64,000 nucleotides of DNA from Candidatus Rhodoferax randersensis (GTDB lineage: Bacteria; Pseudomonadota; Gammaproteobacteria; Burkholderiales; Burkholderiaceae_C), in assembly GCA_016718155.1 (NCBI GenBank), contig JADKEH010000014.1:124001-188000 (forward strand), given 5' to 3'. Both the position numbers and the translations under genes were made by a program. Of the stretch, positions 36,016 through 44,004 are shown one piece after another (the first letter of the stretch is position 1; each line of letters opens with the position of its first letter). A model generated the notes under the pieces. It was not told the origin of the DNA and did not search any database. It saw nothing but the letters and a program-made list of their open reading frames with translations.

Positions 36016-36873
36016 GTGAGCTCCATCCTTAACGCCGACCTGCATTGCCACTCCGTTGTCTCCGACGGCACCTTGACTCCCGAAGAACTAGCCCTGCGCG
36101 CCCACGGCAAGGGCGTCGAATTGTGGTCACTCACGGACCACGACGAACTAGGCGGCCAACAACGCGCCGCAGCGGCGGCACGGGCGCTGGGCATGAAGTA
36201 CCTCACCGGCACCGAAATCTCGGTCACCTTCATCGGCAAGACCGTGCACATCGTGGGCCTCGGATTTGACGCCAACGATGCCGCCCTGCGCCAGGGGCTG
36301 GTCCAGACCCGCGGTGGCCGCGGCCAGCGCGCCCAGGAAATGGCGGCAAGTCTGGAGAGAATCGGCATCCACGGCGCCTACGAGGGCGCCCTGAAGTACG
36401 CCGGCAACCATGAACTGATCTCACGCACCCACTTCGCACGTTTTCTGGTCGAAGTGGGCGCCTGCAAGGACACCAATGAGGTCTTTCGCAAATACCTGAC
36501 CGAGGGCAAGCCCGGCTATGTGGCGCACCGCTGGGCCAGCTTGAAGGACGCGGTGACCTGGATCCGGCAAGCCGGTGGCGTGGCCGTGATTGCCCACCCG
36601 GCGCGCTATGGTTTCAGCGCCAATGAAGAGTTCGCGCTGTTCTCGGAGTTCAAGCTTCACGGCGGTCAGGGCGTGGAGGTGGTGACCGGCAGCCACACCC
36701 CCGCCGAATACCAGACCTACGCCAACATGGCGCGCGAGTTCGAACTGGCCGCCTCGCGTGGCAGCGACTTCCATAGCCCCAATGAGAGCCACACCGAGCT
36801 GGGCACCCTGCCCTATCTGCCTGGCAACCTGACGCCGGTGTGGGAACTGCTGGCTGAGCGCATCCAGGGCTGA
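36016..36873 (+). CDS. PHP-domain phosphoesterase (RNase AM / nucleoside 3',5'-bisphosphate phosphatase type)
   Basis: 285 residues from GTG at 36016. PHP metal motifs in order: DLHCHSVVSDG (motif I), LTDHDELGG (motif II), GTEISV with the bridging Glu, HFARFLVE, VIAHPARYG (motif III) and RGSDFHSPNE (motif IV). This is the YciV/TrpH family; the E. coli member removes 5' nucleotides from short RNAs and dephosphorylates pAp. Cytosolic. The YciO-type gene follows after 14 bp and the pair is often adjacent in proteobacteria (the E. coli yciV-yciO neighbourhood), which supports the call. Confidence 0.9.
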   Translation: MSSILNADLHCHSVVSDGTLTPEELALRAHGKGVELWSLTDHDELGGQQRAAAAARALGMKYLTGTEISVTFIGKTVHIVGLGFDANDAALRQGLVQTRGGRGQRAQEMAASLERIGIHGAYEGALKYAGNHELISRTHFARFLVEVGACKDTNEVFRKYLTEGKPGYVAHRWASLKDAVTWIRQAGGVAVIAHPARYGFSANEEFALFSEFKLHGGQGVEVVTGSHTPAEYQTYANMAREFELAASRGSDFHSPNESHTELGTLPYLPGNLTPVWELLAERIQG

Positions 36874-36887
36874 AGCACTGATTCCAG

Positions 36888-37571
36888 ATGGCCCAGTACC
36901 TGCACGTCCACCCCGACAACCCGCAAGCACGCCTGCTCAAGCAGGCGGTTGCCTTGCTTGAAAAAGGCGGCATCGTGGCGGTGCCCACCGACTCCAGCTA
37001 CGCACTGGTCTGCCACATCGACGACAAGTCAGCCGCCGACACGCTGCGCCGCATCCGGGGCGTGGACGACAAACATCACCTGACCTTGTTGTGCCGCGAC
37101 CTGAGCGAATTGGCCAACTATGCACGCGTGGATAACCGGCAGTTCCGGCTGCTCAAGTCCGCCACGCCAGGGCCCTACACCTTCATCCTCGAGGCGACCA
37201 AGGAGGTGCCGCGCCGCCTGAGCCACCCTTCGCGCCGCACCATCGGGCTGCGCGTGCCCGATCACCAGGTGCTGCAGGACCTGTTGGCTTTGCACAGCGG
37301 GCCGTTGCTGGCCACCACGCTGATCCCGCCGGGCGAAACCGAGCCGCTGAATGATGCGCAGGAAATCCGCGAGCGCTTTGAGCACCAGCTCGCAGCCGTG
37401 ATCGACGCGGGCGCTTGCGTCTTGGAGCCGACCACCGTGGTGGACCTGACCGGGGGCGAACCCGAGCTGATCCGCCAGGGCGCGGCGACCCGGCGGCACC
37501 AGGTTTGTAGCGCCCCCATGAACGCTGGCAGGGGCCAGCAGGCCTGCCCCGCCGTGGCGCAGCACACCTGA
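36888..37571 (+). CDS. YrdC/Sua5-family protein, YciO type
   Basis: 227 residues. The family's nucleotide-binding start is VALLEKGGIVAVPTDSSYAL, followed by RIRGVDDKHHLTLLCRDLSE (KR-K-like, altered) and SATPGPYTFILEATKEVPRR (PGP-T motif), then RTIGLRVPDHQVLQ. Related proteins make threonylcarbamoyl-AMP for tRNA t6A, but YciO-type members are weakly active or act elsewhere. The KRP motif of true Sua5/TsaC reads DKHH here, as in YciO. The last 25 residues after LIRQG look unlike the family, so a late frame error is possible. Follows the PHP gene in an apparent operon, with the M50 protease gene after it. Confidence 0.82.
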   Translation: MAQYLHVHPDNPQARLLKQAVALLEKGGIVAVPTDSSYALVCHIDDKSAADTLRRIRGVDDKHHLTLLCRDLSELANYARVDNRQFRLLKSATPGPYTFILEATKEVPRRLSHPSRRTIGLRVPDHQVLQDLLALHSGPLLATTLIPPGETEPLNDAQEIRERFEHQLAAVIDAGACVLEPTTVVDLTGGEPELIRQGAATRRHQVCSAPMNAGRGQQACPAVAQHT

Positions 37572-37583
37572 GACAATTCCCCC

Positions 37584-38251
37584 ATGGATATCGCCAACCT
37601 GATTCAAACTGTTGCCATTTACGCCTTGCCGGTGTTGTTTGCCATCACCGTGCACGAAGCTGCGCACGGCTATGCCGCGCGGCACTATGGCGACAACACC
37701 GCCTATATGCTGGGGCGCATCACGCTCAACCCATGAAGCACATCGACCCGGTAGGCACCATTCTGATGCCGCCTGATGCTGTACTTCGCCACCTCGGGGC
37801 CTTTCTGTTTGGCTACGCAAGCCAGTGCCGGTGCGCTTTGGCAACCTGCGCAACCCCAAGCGCGACATGGTGTGGGTAGCGCTGGCCGGACCTGGCGCCA
37901 ACCCGGCGCAAGCGCTGATCTGGGGCACGCTGCTCCTGGTTCTAAGCGGCTCGGGCGTAACCGAGCCCTTCTTCCTGAAGATGTGCCAAGGTGGCGTGCT
38001 GGTCAACGTGGTGATGTTTGTCTTCAACCTGTTCCCGCTGCCGCCGCTCGATGGCGGCCGCATTCTGGTCGGGCTGCTGCCCCACCGGCAGGCCGAAATG
38101 GTCTCGCGCATCGAACCCTGGGGGCTTCTTCATCGTCATGGCGCTGGTGATTTTTGGCGTGGTCAGCGCCTTGTGGATGCGGCCCTTGATGACGCTCACC
38201 TATGGCCTGATCGAGCTGCTGCTGACGCCTTTGGCGCTGCTGCTGAGTTAG
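37584..38251 (+). pseudogene. Site-2 protease (M50) family membrane metalloprotease, about five frame breaks
   Basis: ATG at 37584 starts MDIANLIQTVAIYALPVLFA; the zinc motif VHEAAHGYAARHYGD (HExxH) follows. Reading then breaks near 37733 (LNP|MKHIDPVGT needs one extra C), near 37770, near 37808, near 37822 and near 38120. Rejoined, the frames give PVRFGNLRNPKRD, WVALAGPGANPA, FNLFPLPPLDGGRILVGLLP (second metal motif) and a final hydrophobic segment to TAG at 38249. About 220 residues, normal for the small, PDZ-less site-2 protease branch. Such dense single-base indels at short homopolymers argue for sequencing error, not pseudogenisation. Confidence 0.85.
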
Positions 38252-38280
38252 GGAGCCGGCAATTGCAGAACCTGCTTCCC

Positions 38281-38380
38281 CGTCATTGCGAGCGCAGCGC
38301 GGCAATCCATGCGGCGCTCGACCATGGATTGCCGCGCTGCGCTCTGCAATGACGGGCACGGCTGCGCTCGCAATGACGGG
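38281..38380. repeat. Dispersed palindromic repeat, copy 4 (best preserved)
   Basis: CGTCATTGCGAGCGCAGCGC, then GGCAATCCATG, a short loop GCGGCGCTCGAC, then CATGGATTGCCGCGCTGCGC and GCAATGACGG: an almost perfect 30-bp stem. A partial third arm, GCTGCGCTCGCAATGACGGG, ends the element. Lies between the protease gene and trpS. Confidence 0.8.
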
Positions 38381-38441
38381 AAGTGTCGGCACCTTGTGGT
38401 TTGACCTTCGTTAACCCTTTCCAATTTCTCGCAACTGTTCT

Positions 38442-39687
38442 ATGACTTCGCTTCGTTTTCTCACCGGCATCACCACTTCCGGCACGCCGCATCTTGGCAA
38501 CTACGTGGGGTCGATTCGCCCCTCGGTACAGGCCAGCCTGCGCGCCGACGTGGAGAGCTTCTACTTTCTGGCCGACTACCACGCGCTGATCAAGACCGAC
38601 GAGCTGGCGCGGGTGCAGTGCTCCACGCTGGAGATTGCCGCGAGCTGGCTGGCCGCGGGCTCAACCGGATCGCGTCACCTTCTACCGCCAATCCGATATC
38701 CCCGAAATCCCGGAACTCACCTGGCTGCTGACCTGTGTCACCGGCAAAGGCGTACTCAACCCGCGCACGCCTACAAGGCCTCGGTCGACAAAAACCCGGC
38801 GGCCGGCCAGGACTCGGACTCGGACGTGACGGCCGGTCTGTTCATGTACCCGGTGCTGATGGGCGCCGACATTTTTGATGTTCAACGCCCACAAGGTACC
38901 GGTTGGGCGCGACCAGGTGCAGCACATCAGATGGCGCGCGACATGGGCAACAGCTTCAACCATCGCTATGGCCAGCACTTTGTTGCCCGAAGCGGTGATC
39001 GACGACGCCGTGGCGCTGCTGCCGGGCGTCGATGGCGGCAAGATGAGCAAGAGCTACGACAACCACATCCCGATGTTTGCGCCGCGCGAACAACTCCAGA
39101 AGTCGATCGCCGGCATCGTCACCGACTCGCGCGCGCCAGGTGTTCCCAAAGAGACCGAAGGCTCGGCCCTGTTTCAGATCTACCAGGCGTTTGCCAGCGA
39201 GGCTGAAACGCTGACCCTGCGCCAGGCCTACGCCGATGGCATTGCCTGGGGCGATGCCAAGCAAATCCTGTTCGAACGCGTCTGACCGCGAGATCGCACC
39301 CATGCGCGAAGCCTACCTCGGCTACATCAACAACCCCACCAAGGTCGAGGCCATCCTGTTGGCCGGTGCCGCCAAGGCACGCGCCATGTCCCAGCCCTTC
39401 ATGACCCGGCTGCGCCACGCGGTTGGCCTGCGTCCGCTCGGCGAACAAGGCCAGCGCCAAAACCGCAGAGACAGCCAAGGCCGCCAAGGCCGCCCTGCCC
39501 ACCTTCCAAGCAGTACCGCGAGAGCGATGGGCAGTTCTACTTCAAGCTGGTCGACAGTGGCGCTCGGCTGCTGCTGCAAAGCCCGGGCTTCGCTAATCCC
39601 AAAGATGCCGCAGCCAGCATGGCGAGATTGCGAGACCTGGGTGTTGGCGTGGTCGACCGCACACAGCAACTGGCCGGCACCCAGTGA
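38442..39687 (+). pseudogene. trpS: Tryptophanyl-tRNA synthetase with C-terminal extension, several frame breaks
   Basis: Class I aminoacyl-tRNA synthetase charging tRNA-Trp. ATG at 38442 begins MTSLRFLTGITTSGTPHLGN, with HLGN as the HIGH-type motif; VTFYRQSDIPEIPELTWLL, YPVLMGADI, VGRDQVQHI and GGKMSKSYDN (KMSKS loop) follow in three frames. Breaks fall near 38655, 38760, 38885, 38935 and 38985; a further one near 39285 precedes APMREAYLGYINNPTKVEAI. After the core, an Ala/Lys-rich linker leads to a small extra domain (QYRESDGQFYFKLVDSGARL) ending at TGA 39685, resembling YegP/DUF1508 repeats. Indels coincide with short homopolymers, so the gene is probably intact. Confidence 0.87.
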
Positions 39688-39806
39688 TGTGGCAAGCGCC
39701 GACATCCAGGCGGCCCTGCTCCAACTCGCTGGAGGGCTATTGAGCACGCCCTGATGCAGACATCCCACCCCGCCTTTTCAAACGCCGTGCAGCATCGCAC
39801 CCAAAT

Positions 39807-39912
39807 CGTCATTCGAGCCAGCGCGGCAATCCATGACTTCAGCAATCCTGGATTGCTTCACTGCGTTCGAATGACGACCGGTTCATGGAAAGCGCAGCGC
39901 GGCAATGACGGG
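39807..39912. repeat. Dispersed palindromic repeat, copy 5 (diverged)
   Basis: CGTCATTCGAGCCAGCGCGG, CAATCCATG, then TGGATTGCTTCACTGCG and TCGAATGACG: the same inverted-repeat plan with several changes, followed by an extra GCGCAGCGCGGCAATGACGG arm. Lies between trpS and the PurM-like gene. Confidence 0.65.
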
Positions 39913-39974
39913 GTTCTGCCTGAGTTTCGGAACGCTCCTCAACACCCGGAACCGAACACCCTGAAAGCCCCAAC

Positions 39975-41074
39975 ATGCAACAAACACCCTTGAACTACAA
40001 AAGCGCCGGCGTTGACTGCGCCAAGATCGATCCACTCAAGGTGCTGGCGCAGCAAGCCGCCAGCAGCACGGCGGTCAATCTGGCCCAGCATGGCTTGACG
40101 GAGGTACAAGCCTCTCGCGGCGAATCGGCCTATGTGCTTGATGTCGGCGATTTTTACCTCGCCTCCATCACCGAGTGCCTGGGCACCAAGGGCGCTGGTG
40201 GCCGACGCCATGCGCGCCGTCAACGGCAAACCTATCTCATGCCGCCATCGCGCAGGACACCCTGGCGATGGCCATCAACGACATCATCACCGTCGGCGCC
40301 ACACCGGTCTCGGCGCACGCCTACTGGGCCGCCGGGGGCGACGAGTGGTTTGCCGACCAAGCGCGCAGCCGACCTGGTGAGCGGCTGGAAGGCCGCGCGA
40401 CGCCGCGGCGTCAGTAGCGGCGGCGAAACCCCAAGCTTGAGCGGCGGTGGTACCAGGCGCATTGACTTGGCCGCATCGTGCGTCGGGCTGGTGCGCCCCA
40501 AAGAGTGCCTGACACTGGGCGCCAAGCTTCGACCCGGCGACGCCATCGTGCTGCTGGCCTCCAGCGGCATCCACGCCAACGGTGTGTCGCTGGCGCGCAA
40601 GCTGGCCGAACGCTTGCCGCAGGGTTATGCCACGCCGCTGGACGACGGGCGGCTTTTTGGCGACGCCCTGCTCGACCCGACGGTGCTGTATTCACCGGTC
40701 ACCGAGGCCCTGTTCCAGCACGGCATCATTCCGCACTACTGCGCCAACGTCACTGGCCACGGCTGGCGCAAGATCATGCGCCACCCCGACGCGCTGACCT
40801 ACCGCTTTGCCAGCGTGCCACCGGTGCCACCAGTGCTGCGCTTCATGCAGGCGCAAGCGCACATCGACTACCGCGAGGCCTATGGCAGCCTGAACATGGG
40901 AGCCGGTTTTGCGCTGTTCCTGGCCCCGAGCAAGCGGAGCAGGCAGTGGAAGTCGCGCGCCAGTTGGGCATCGCGGCCTACCAGGCTGGCGCCGTGGAAG
41001 CGGGCCCGAAGCGGGTCATCATTGAGCCCCTGAACGTGGAGTTTTCGCAGGATGAGTTCACGTTGCGGGCCTAG
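39975..41074 (+). pseudogene. PurM/AIR-synthase-related protein, about three frame breaks
   Basis: ATG at 39975 gives LNYKSAGVDCAKIDPLKVLA, a divergent form of the PurM start, then VLDVGDFYLASITECLGTK. Frames change near 40195-40245 and again near 40365-40450 and near 40930; rejoined they read AMAINDIITVGATPVSAHAY, SCVGLVRPKECLTLGAKLRP, LLASSGIHANGVSLARKLAE and NVTGHGWRKIMRHP, all PurM-fold motifs. The family binds ATP and makes aminoimidazole ribonucleotide or related phosphorylated products. It differs enough from classical PurM that a paralogue of unknown substrate is likely. C-terminal part ends at TAG 41072-41074. The frame changes are probably sequence errors. Confidence 0.72.
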
Positions 41075-41120
41075 CTGAACAGCTTCCCACTTGAGCCGTC
41101 TTCAACCTCAACTCAAGTAG

Positions 41121-41504
41121 TCACAAAACCAACTGGTAGGCTGCATCGCACTCATACAACACACCCTCATCCATTACATGCACGTGTTTGTGGTCGTACG
41201 GGTACCTCGTGGCAGCATGTTTGAAGTGCGGACACGCAGTCTCGCAGTTTGGCTGAGCCTCTGAAGCAGCACCGCGCAAGCGCATAGAGCGCGCTGGCGA
41301 TTTGAGTGGTGGTATGTCTTGAATGGCCCCGCTTACGTGCTGCGTGCAGTTGGTGCAGGACTTGGTGAATTGATCGCGCCAAACCCGCCACTGTTGGCGA
41401 CGGCGTGGAGATTGTCCTGAATTCAACAACGACTCTTCGATCACGCTGTCGGATTGCACCTCCGTCACAATGAACACAAAACAGAGCCACAAACTGGCCA
41501 GCAC
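41121..41504 (-). CDS. Small Cys-containing, possibly exported protein of unknown function
   Basis: 127 residues from a GTG at 41504 (VLASLWLCFVFIVTEVQSD), which would form a short signal-like segment. The mature part contains paired cysteines (KSCTNCTQH, NCETACPHF, YECDAAY), a basic RRRQQWRVWRDQF segment and a His/Tyr-rich late stretch (RYPYDHKHVHVMDEG). The open frame continues upstream through the neighbouring IS but a start there would make no sense. No family recognised. It is divergent from the binding-protein gene starting at 41545, with only 40 bp between starts; that gap must hold both promoters if both are real. Confidence 0.4.
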   Translation of the reverse strand: MLASLWLCFVFIVTEVQSDSVIEESLLNSGQSPRRRQQWRVWRDQFTKSCTNCTQHVSGAIQDIPPLKSPARSMRLRGAASEAQPNCETACPHFKHAATRYPYDHKHVHVMDEGVLYECDAAYQLVL

Positions 41505-41555
41505 ACCTTTGGTTTCAAAGCAGTCTTGAAGTTGGGGGATCCCCGTGGAATTGAA

Positions 41556-43273
41556 CCTATTTTCCTCAGTTACCCCGTAGCGTCGGCTGTGGGAGTGGGC
41601 GTATTGGGCACGAAGGCCAGGATTTTTTCGGCGATGTAGCGCGCCAGCGCATGCCAGCGTTGATGCCCCGTCAACTGCGGCGCGGCACGCCGAATATGCT
41701 CGACACCCGCGCGGATATTGGCAATCATGGCCTTGATCTGGGTGGCGGCTTCGTGGGTCAGTGCGAGCACTATTTTGTTGACCCTGGCGTGGCTGGTGAG
41801 TTTGCCCACCGCACTGAGCAGCTTGGGCCTGCTGGTCTTGGCCTCCAGTCTGGATTTCGGGTTGGCCAGGCGCACGTACCAACTCCACCAGTTGTAGACC
41901 AAGGCCACTGCCCTGGCACTGAGCGCACAACGCTCAATATCGTGCGTGCTGTAGCCACCCCAACCCCACTGGTTTTTGATCTCGTCAAAGCCGTTCTCAC
42001 AGTCTGCACGGTCACGGTAGAGCTGCCCGATTTGTGCCAACTCATACTCGCAATTGCTCACCAACACCGCATACTCCCAACTCTTGACGGGTTCGTTTTC
42101 GTCAATGAAGAGCAACTCGATTTGTTCCTTTGGGTTTTTGCTCTTTTTCTCCAGCACCAGGTCCGTTTTGCGCTGGCGGCGCATGACGATGACACGGCGC
42201 TTGGTGCTCCAGCCAGACAGGCGCAGTTCATCCTCGCAGCCCGTCCAGCCCTGACCCATATCGCTCCAGTTTTGACGCGCCCATTGGCGTTTGATGAATT
42301 GTTTGACACCGGCCGTCTGGCGCAGCTTGAACAGGTAGGGCTGCTGGAGTTCTTCGAGTTGGAGCATCTCGCCCTCGCTGCCATAGGCACAGTCTCCCCT
42401 GACAAGCTTTGGACGCTCACCCGCAGGCAGACTCTCAAGCAAAGCCTTCAAACCAGTTCGCCCGTACGATGGGCTATGGCGATTGCCCGCTTGCAACTGT
42501 GCATCAAGCACCAGACGCAGGTTGCCTATCCAGTAGGTATGGATGATATGGCTGGGGCGTCCCGGCTTTTGCGGGTTGTAGCTCACCACCGCGCCGTCTT
42601 GGTGGCCGTAGAGCACTTTGACGGTGGTGTCGCAGTCCAGTATCCAGCCGGTCTTGGTGGCTTGCGCAATTGAGTGGCGCAATTGCGCCTGCATCCATTG
42701 CTCGGCTTTGAGGGCCTGGGCTTGTTGGGCGGCACGCTCTTGTGCAGTGTGCTTGGTCTTGGGCGCGGGTGCTATTGCCGCCAGGGCTCGACGAAGACTG
42801 TCGTCACCGATGATTTTGTTCATGCCCAGCACTTCAGGGGCTACGCCATCACCTCGCAGTGCGCCTATATGGGCGTAGCGATACTGTCCATCCAGAATGC
42901 CCAGCATCCAGGTGCCCAAGACATCTCGCACCTCGGGTGCGTTGGGGCTGGTGTAGCGTAGCGGGCAGCTTTGCAGCCAGTTCTCAAACAGGCCACTGGC
43001 TTGCAAGAACTCAGCGAAGAAAGCGAGTTGGCCCATGGCGGTGGCCTTGCCATCACTGCTCCACTGAACCTCAAACACTCCACCCGGCGTTTGCACACGA
43101 AGTGCCTCATTGGCCATTCGTTCGTACTCTTGGATGGTCTGCTGGCAGGCTTGGCTGGTCTGGCTTTGTGCAAAACTTTCTTCACCCATTTGGTGCCCCC
43201 TCAAAATTACGTTGCAACCCGCATGCAGTCTACGTTTGTGGCCGTTGACGAGGGGCTAACTGAGGAAAATAGG
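41556..43273 (-). mobile_element. IS1380-family insertion sequence, complete (1718 bp)
   Basis: Ends are CCTATTTTCCTCAGTTA at 41556 and its inverse TAACTGAGGAAAATAGG at 43257-43273, a 17-bp perfect terminal inverted repeat. Flanks are identical 5-bp TTGAA on both sides (41551-41555 and 43274-43278), a target duplication, so the copy transposed into place as a unit and has not rearranged since. One intact transposase fills the element. IS1380-type elements start with CC and usually give 4-5 bp duplications. It sits inside the signal-peptide codons of a binding-protein gene. Confidence 0.93.
41570..43189 (-). CDS. IS1380-family DDE transposase
   Basis: 539 residues from ATG at 43189, preceded by GAGGGGG at good spacing; a TTG 15 bases earlier is less likely. 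The first catalytic Asp lies in ILDCDTTVKVLYGHQDGAVV followed by YNPQKPGRPS, the IS1380 signature; the second Asp in VRGDCAYGSEGE; the Glu in YRDRADCENGFDEIKNQWGW (Y-x2-R...E region). Uninterrupted frame in a part of the window where other genes carry frame errors. Cuts and pastes the element using its terminal repeats. Confidence 0.93.
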   Translation of the reverse strand: MGEESFAQSQTSQACQQTIQEYERMANEALRVQTPGGVFEVQWSSDGKATAMGQLAFFAEFLQASGLFENWLQSCPLRYTSPNAPEVRDVLGTWMLGILDGQYRYAHIGALRGDGVAPEVLGMNKIIGDDSLRRALAAIAPAPKTKHTAQERAAQQAQALKAEQWMQAQLRHSIAQATKTGWILDCDTTVKVLYGHQDGAVVSYNPQKPGRPSHIIHTYWIGNLRLVLDAQLQAGNRHSPSYGRTGLKALLESLPAGERPKLVRGDCAYGSEGEMLQLEELQQPYLFKLRQTAGVKQFIKRQWARQNWSDMGQGWTGCEDELRLSGWSTKRRVIVMRRQRKTDLVLEKKSKNPKEQIELLFIDENEPVKSWEYAVLVSNCEYELAQIGQLYRDRADCENGFDEIKNQWGWGGYSTHDIERCALSARAVALVYNWWSWYVRLANPKSRLEAKTSRPKLLSAVGKLTSHARVNKIVLALTHEAATQIKAMIANIRAGVEHIRRAAPQLTGHQRWHALARYIAEKILAFVPNTPTPTADATG

Positions 43274-44004
43274 TTGAATGGTCGAACGCTGTTTCTTTGT
43301 CTCTTGACAACGATCCTGCTGTCGGGCGGGTTTTCAGTCGCGGCGCAAGAAAAGACCTACCGCGTGGCCCTTATCGCGCATTCACCCCGTCCCTACATCG
43401 ACCAGACCGGCAAGTTCACCGGGTTCAACGTTGAAATGGCCATAGAACTTTGCGCCGCGATGAAGATCCGCTGCGTGCAGCAACCCTTACCGATTGACAA
43501 AATAGTAGATATGGCCGCCGCAGACCAGGTTGACTTCGCGGTGGTGGGATTTATTGCAACACCCGAGCGGCAGAAGCGGGTTTTGTTCTCCAAAGCGTAT
43601 TTCCAGTCGATCAGCGTCTGGATGGCAAAACCCCGGTTGCGGCTGAATCGCGCAGCAGCGTCGCGTCATCAAGGGCTTCCGGCACAGGCCAGTCACGCAC
43701 AGGCCATGGGTTGGAAAACGATACAAGGTGCGACAAACAGAGATCACATCCATGCTGGCGTCCGGTGCTGCAGACGCCGCCGTGTTGCCGATGTTGGGCG
43801 CATTGTCGCCAGCGCAGGAAGCCTCGCTTCTGCCCTTGGGACTGAGGTTCACGGTGCTGAGCGGCCCCCATCACGGGTACTTTGCACATGGTCATCAGCC
43901 CAGCAACCGGAGCTGGTCGACCGCATCAATGCGGCCATTGACCAGATCAAGCGCGACGGTCGTTTTGACCGCATCAATACCCGGTTTGTTCCATTCAGCC
44001 TGTT

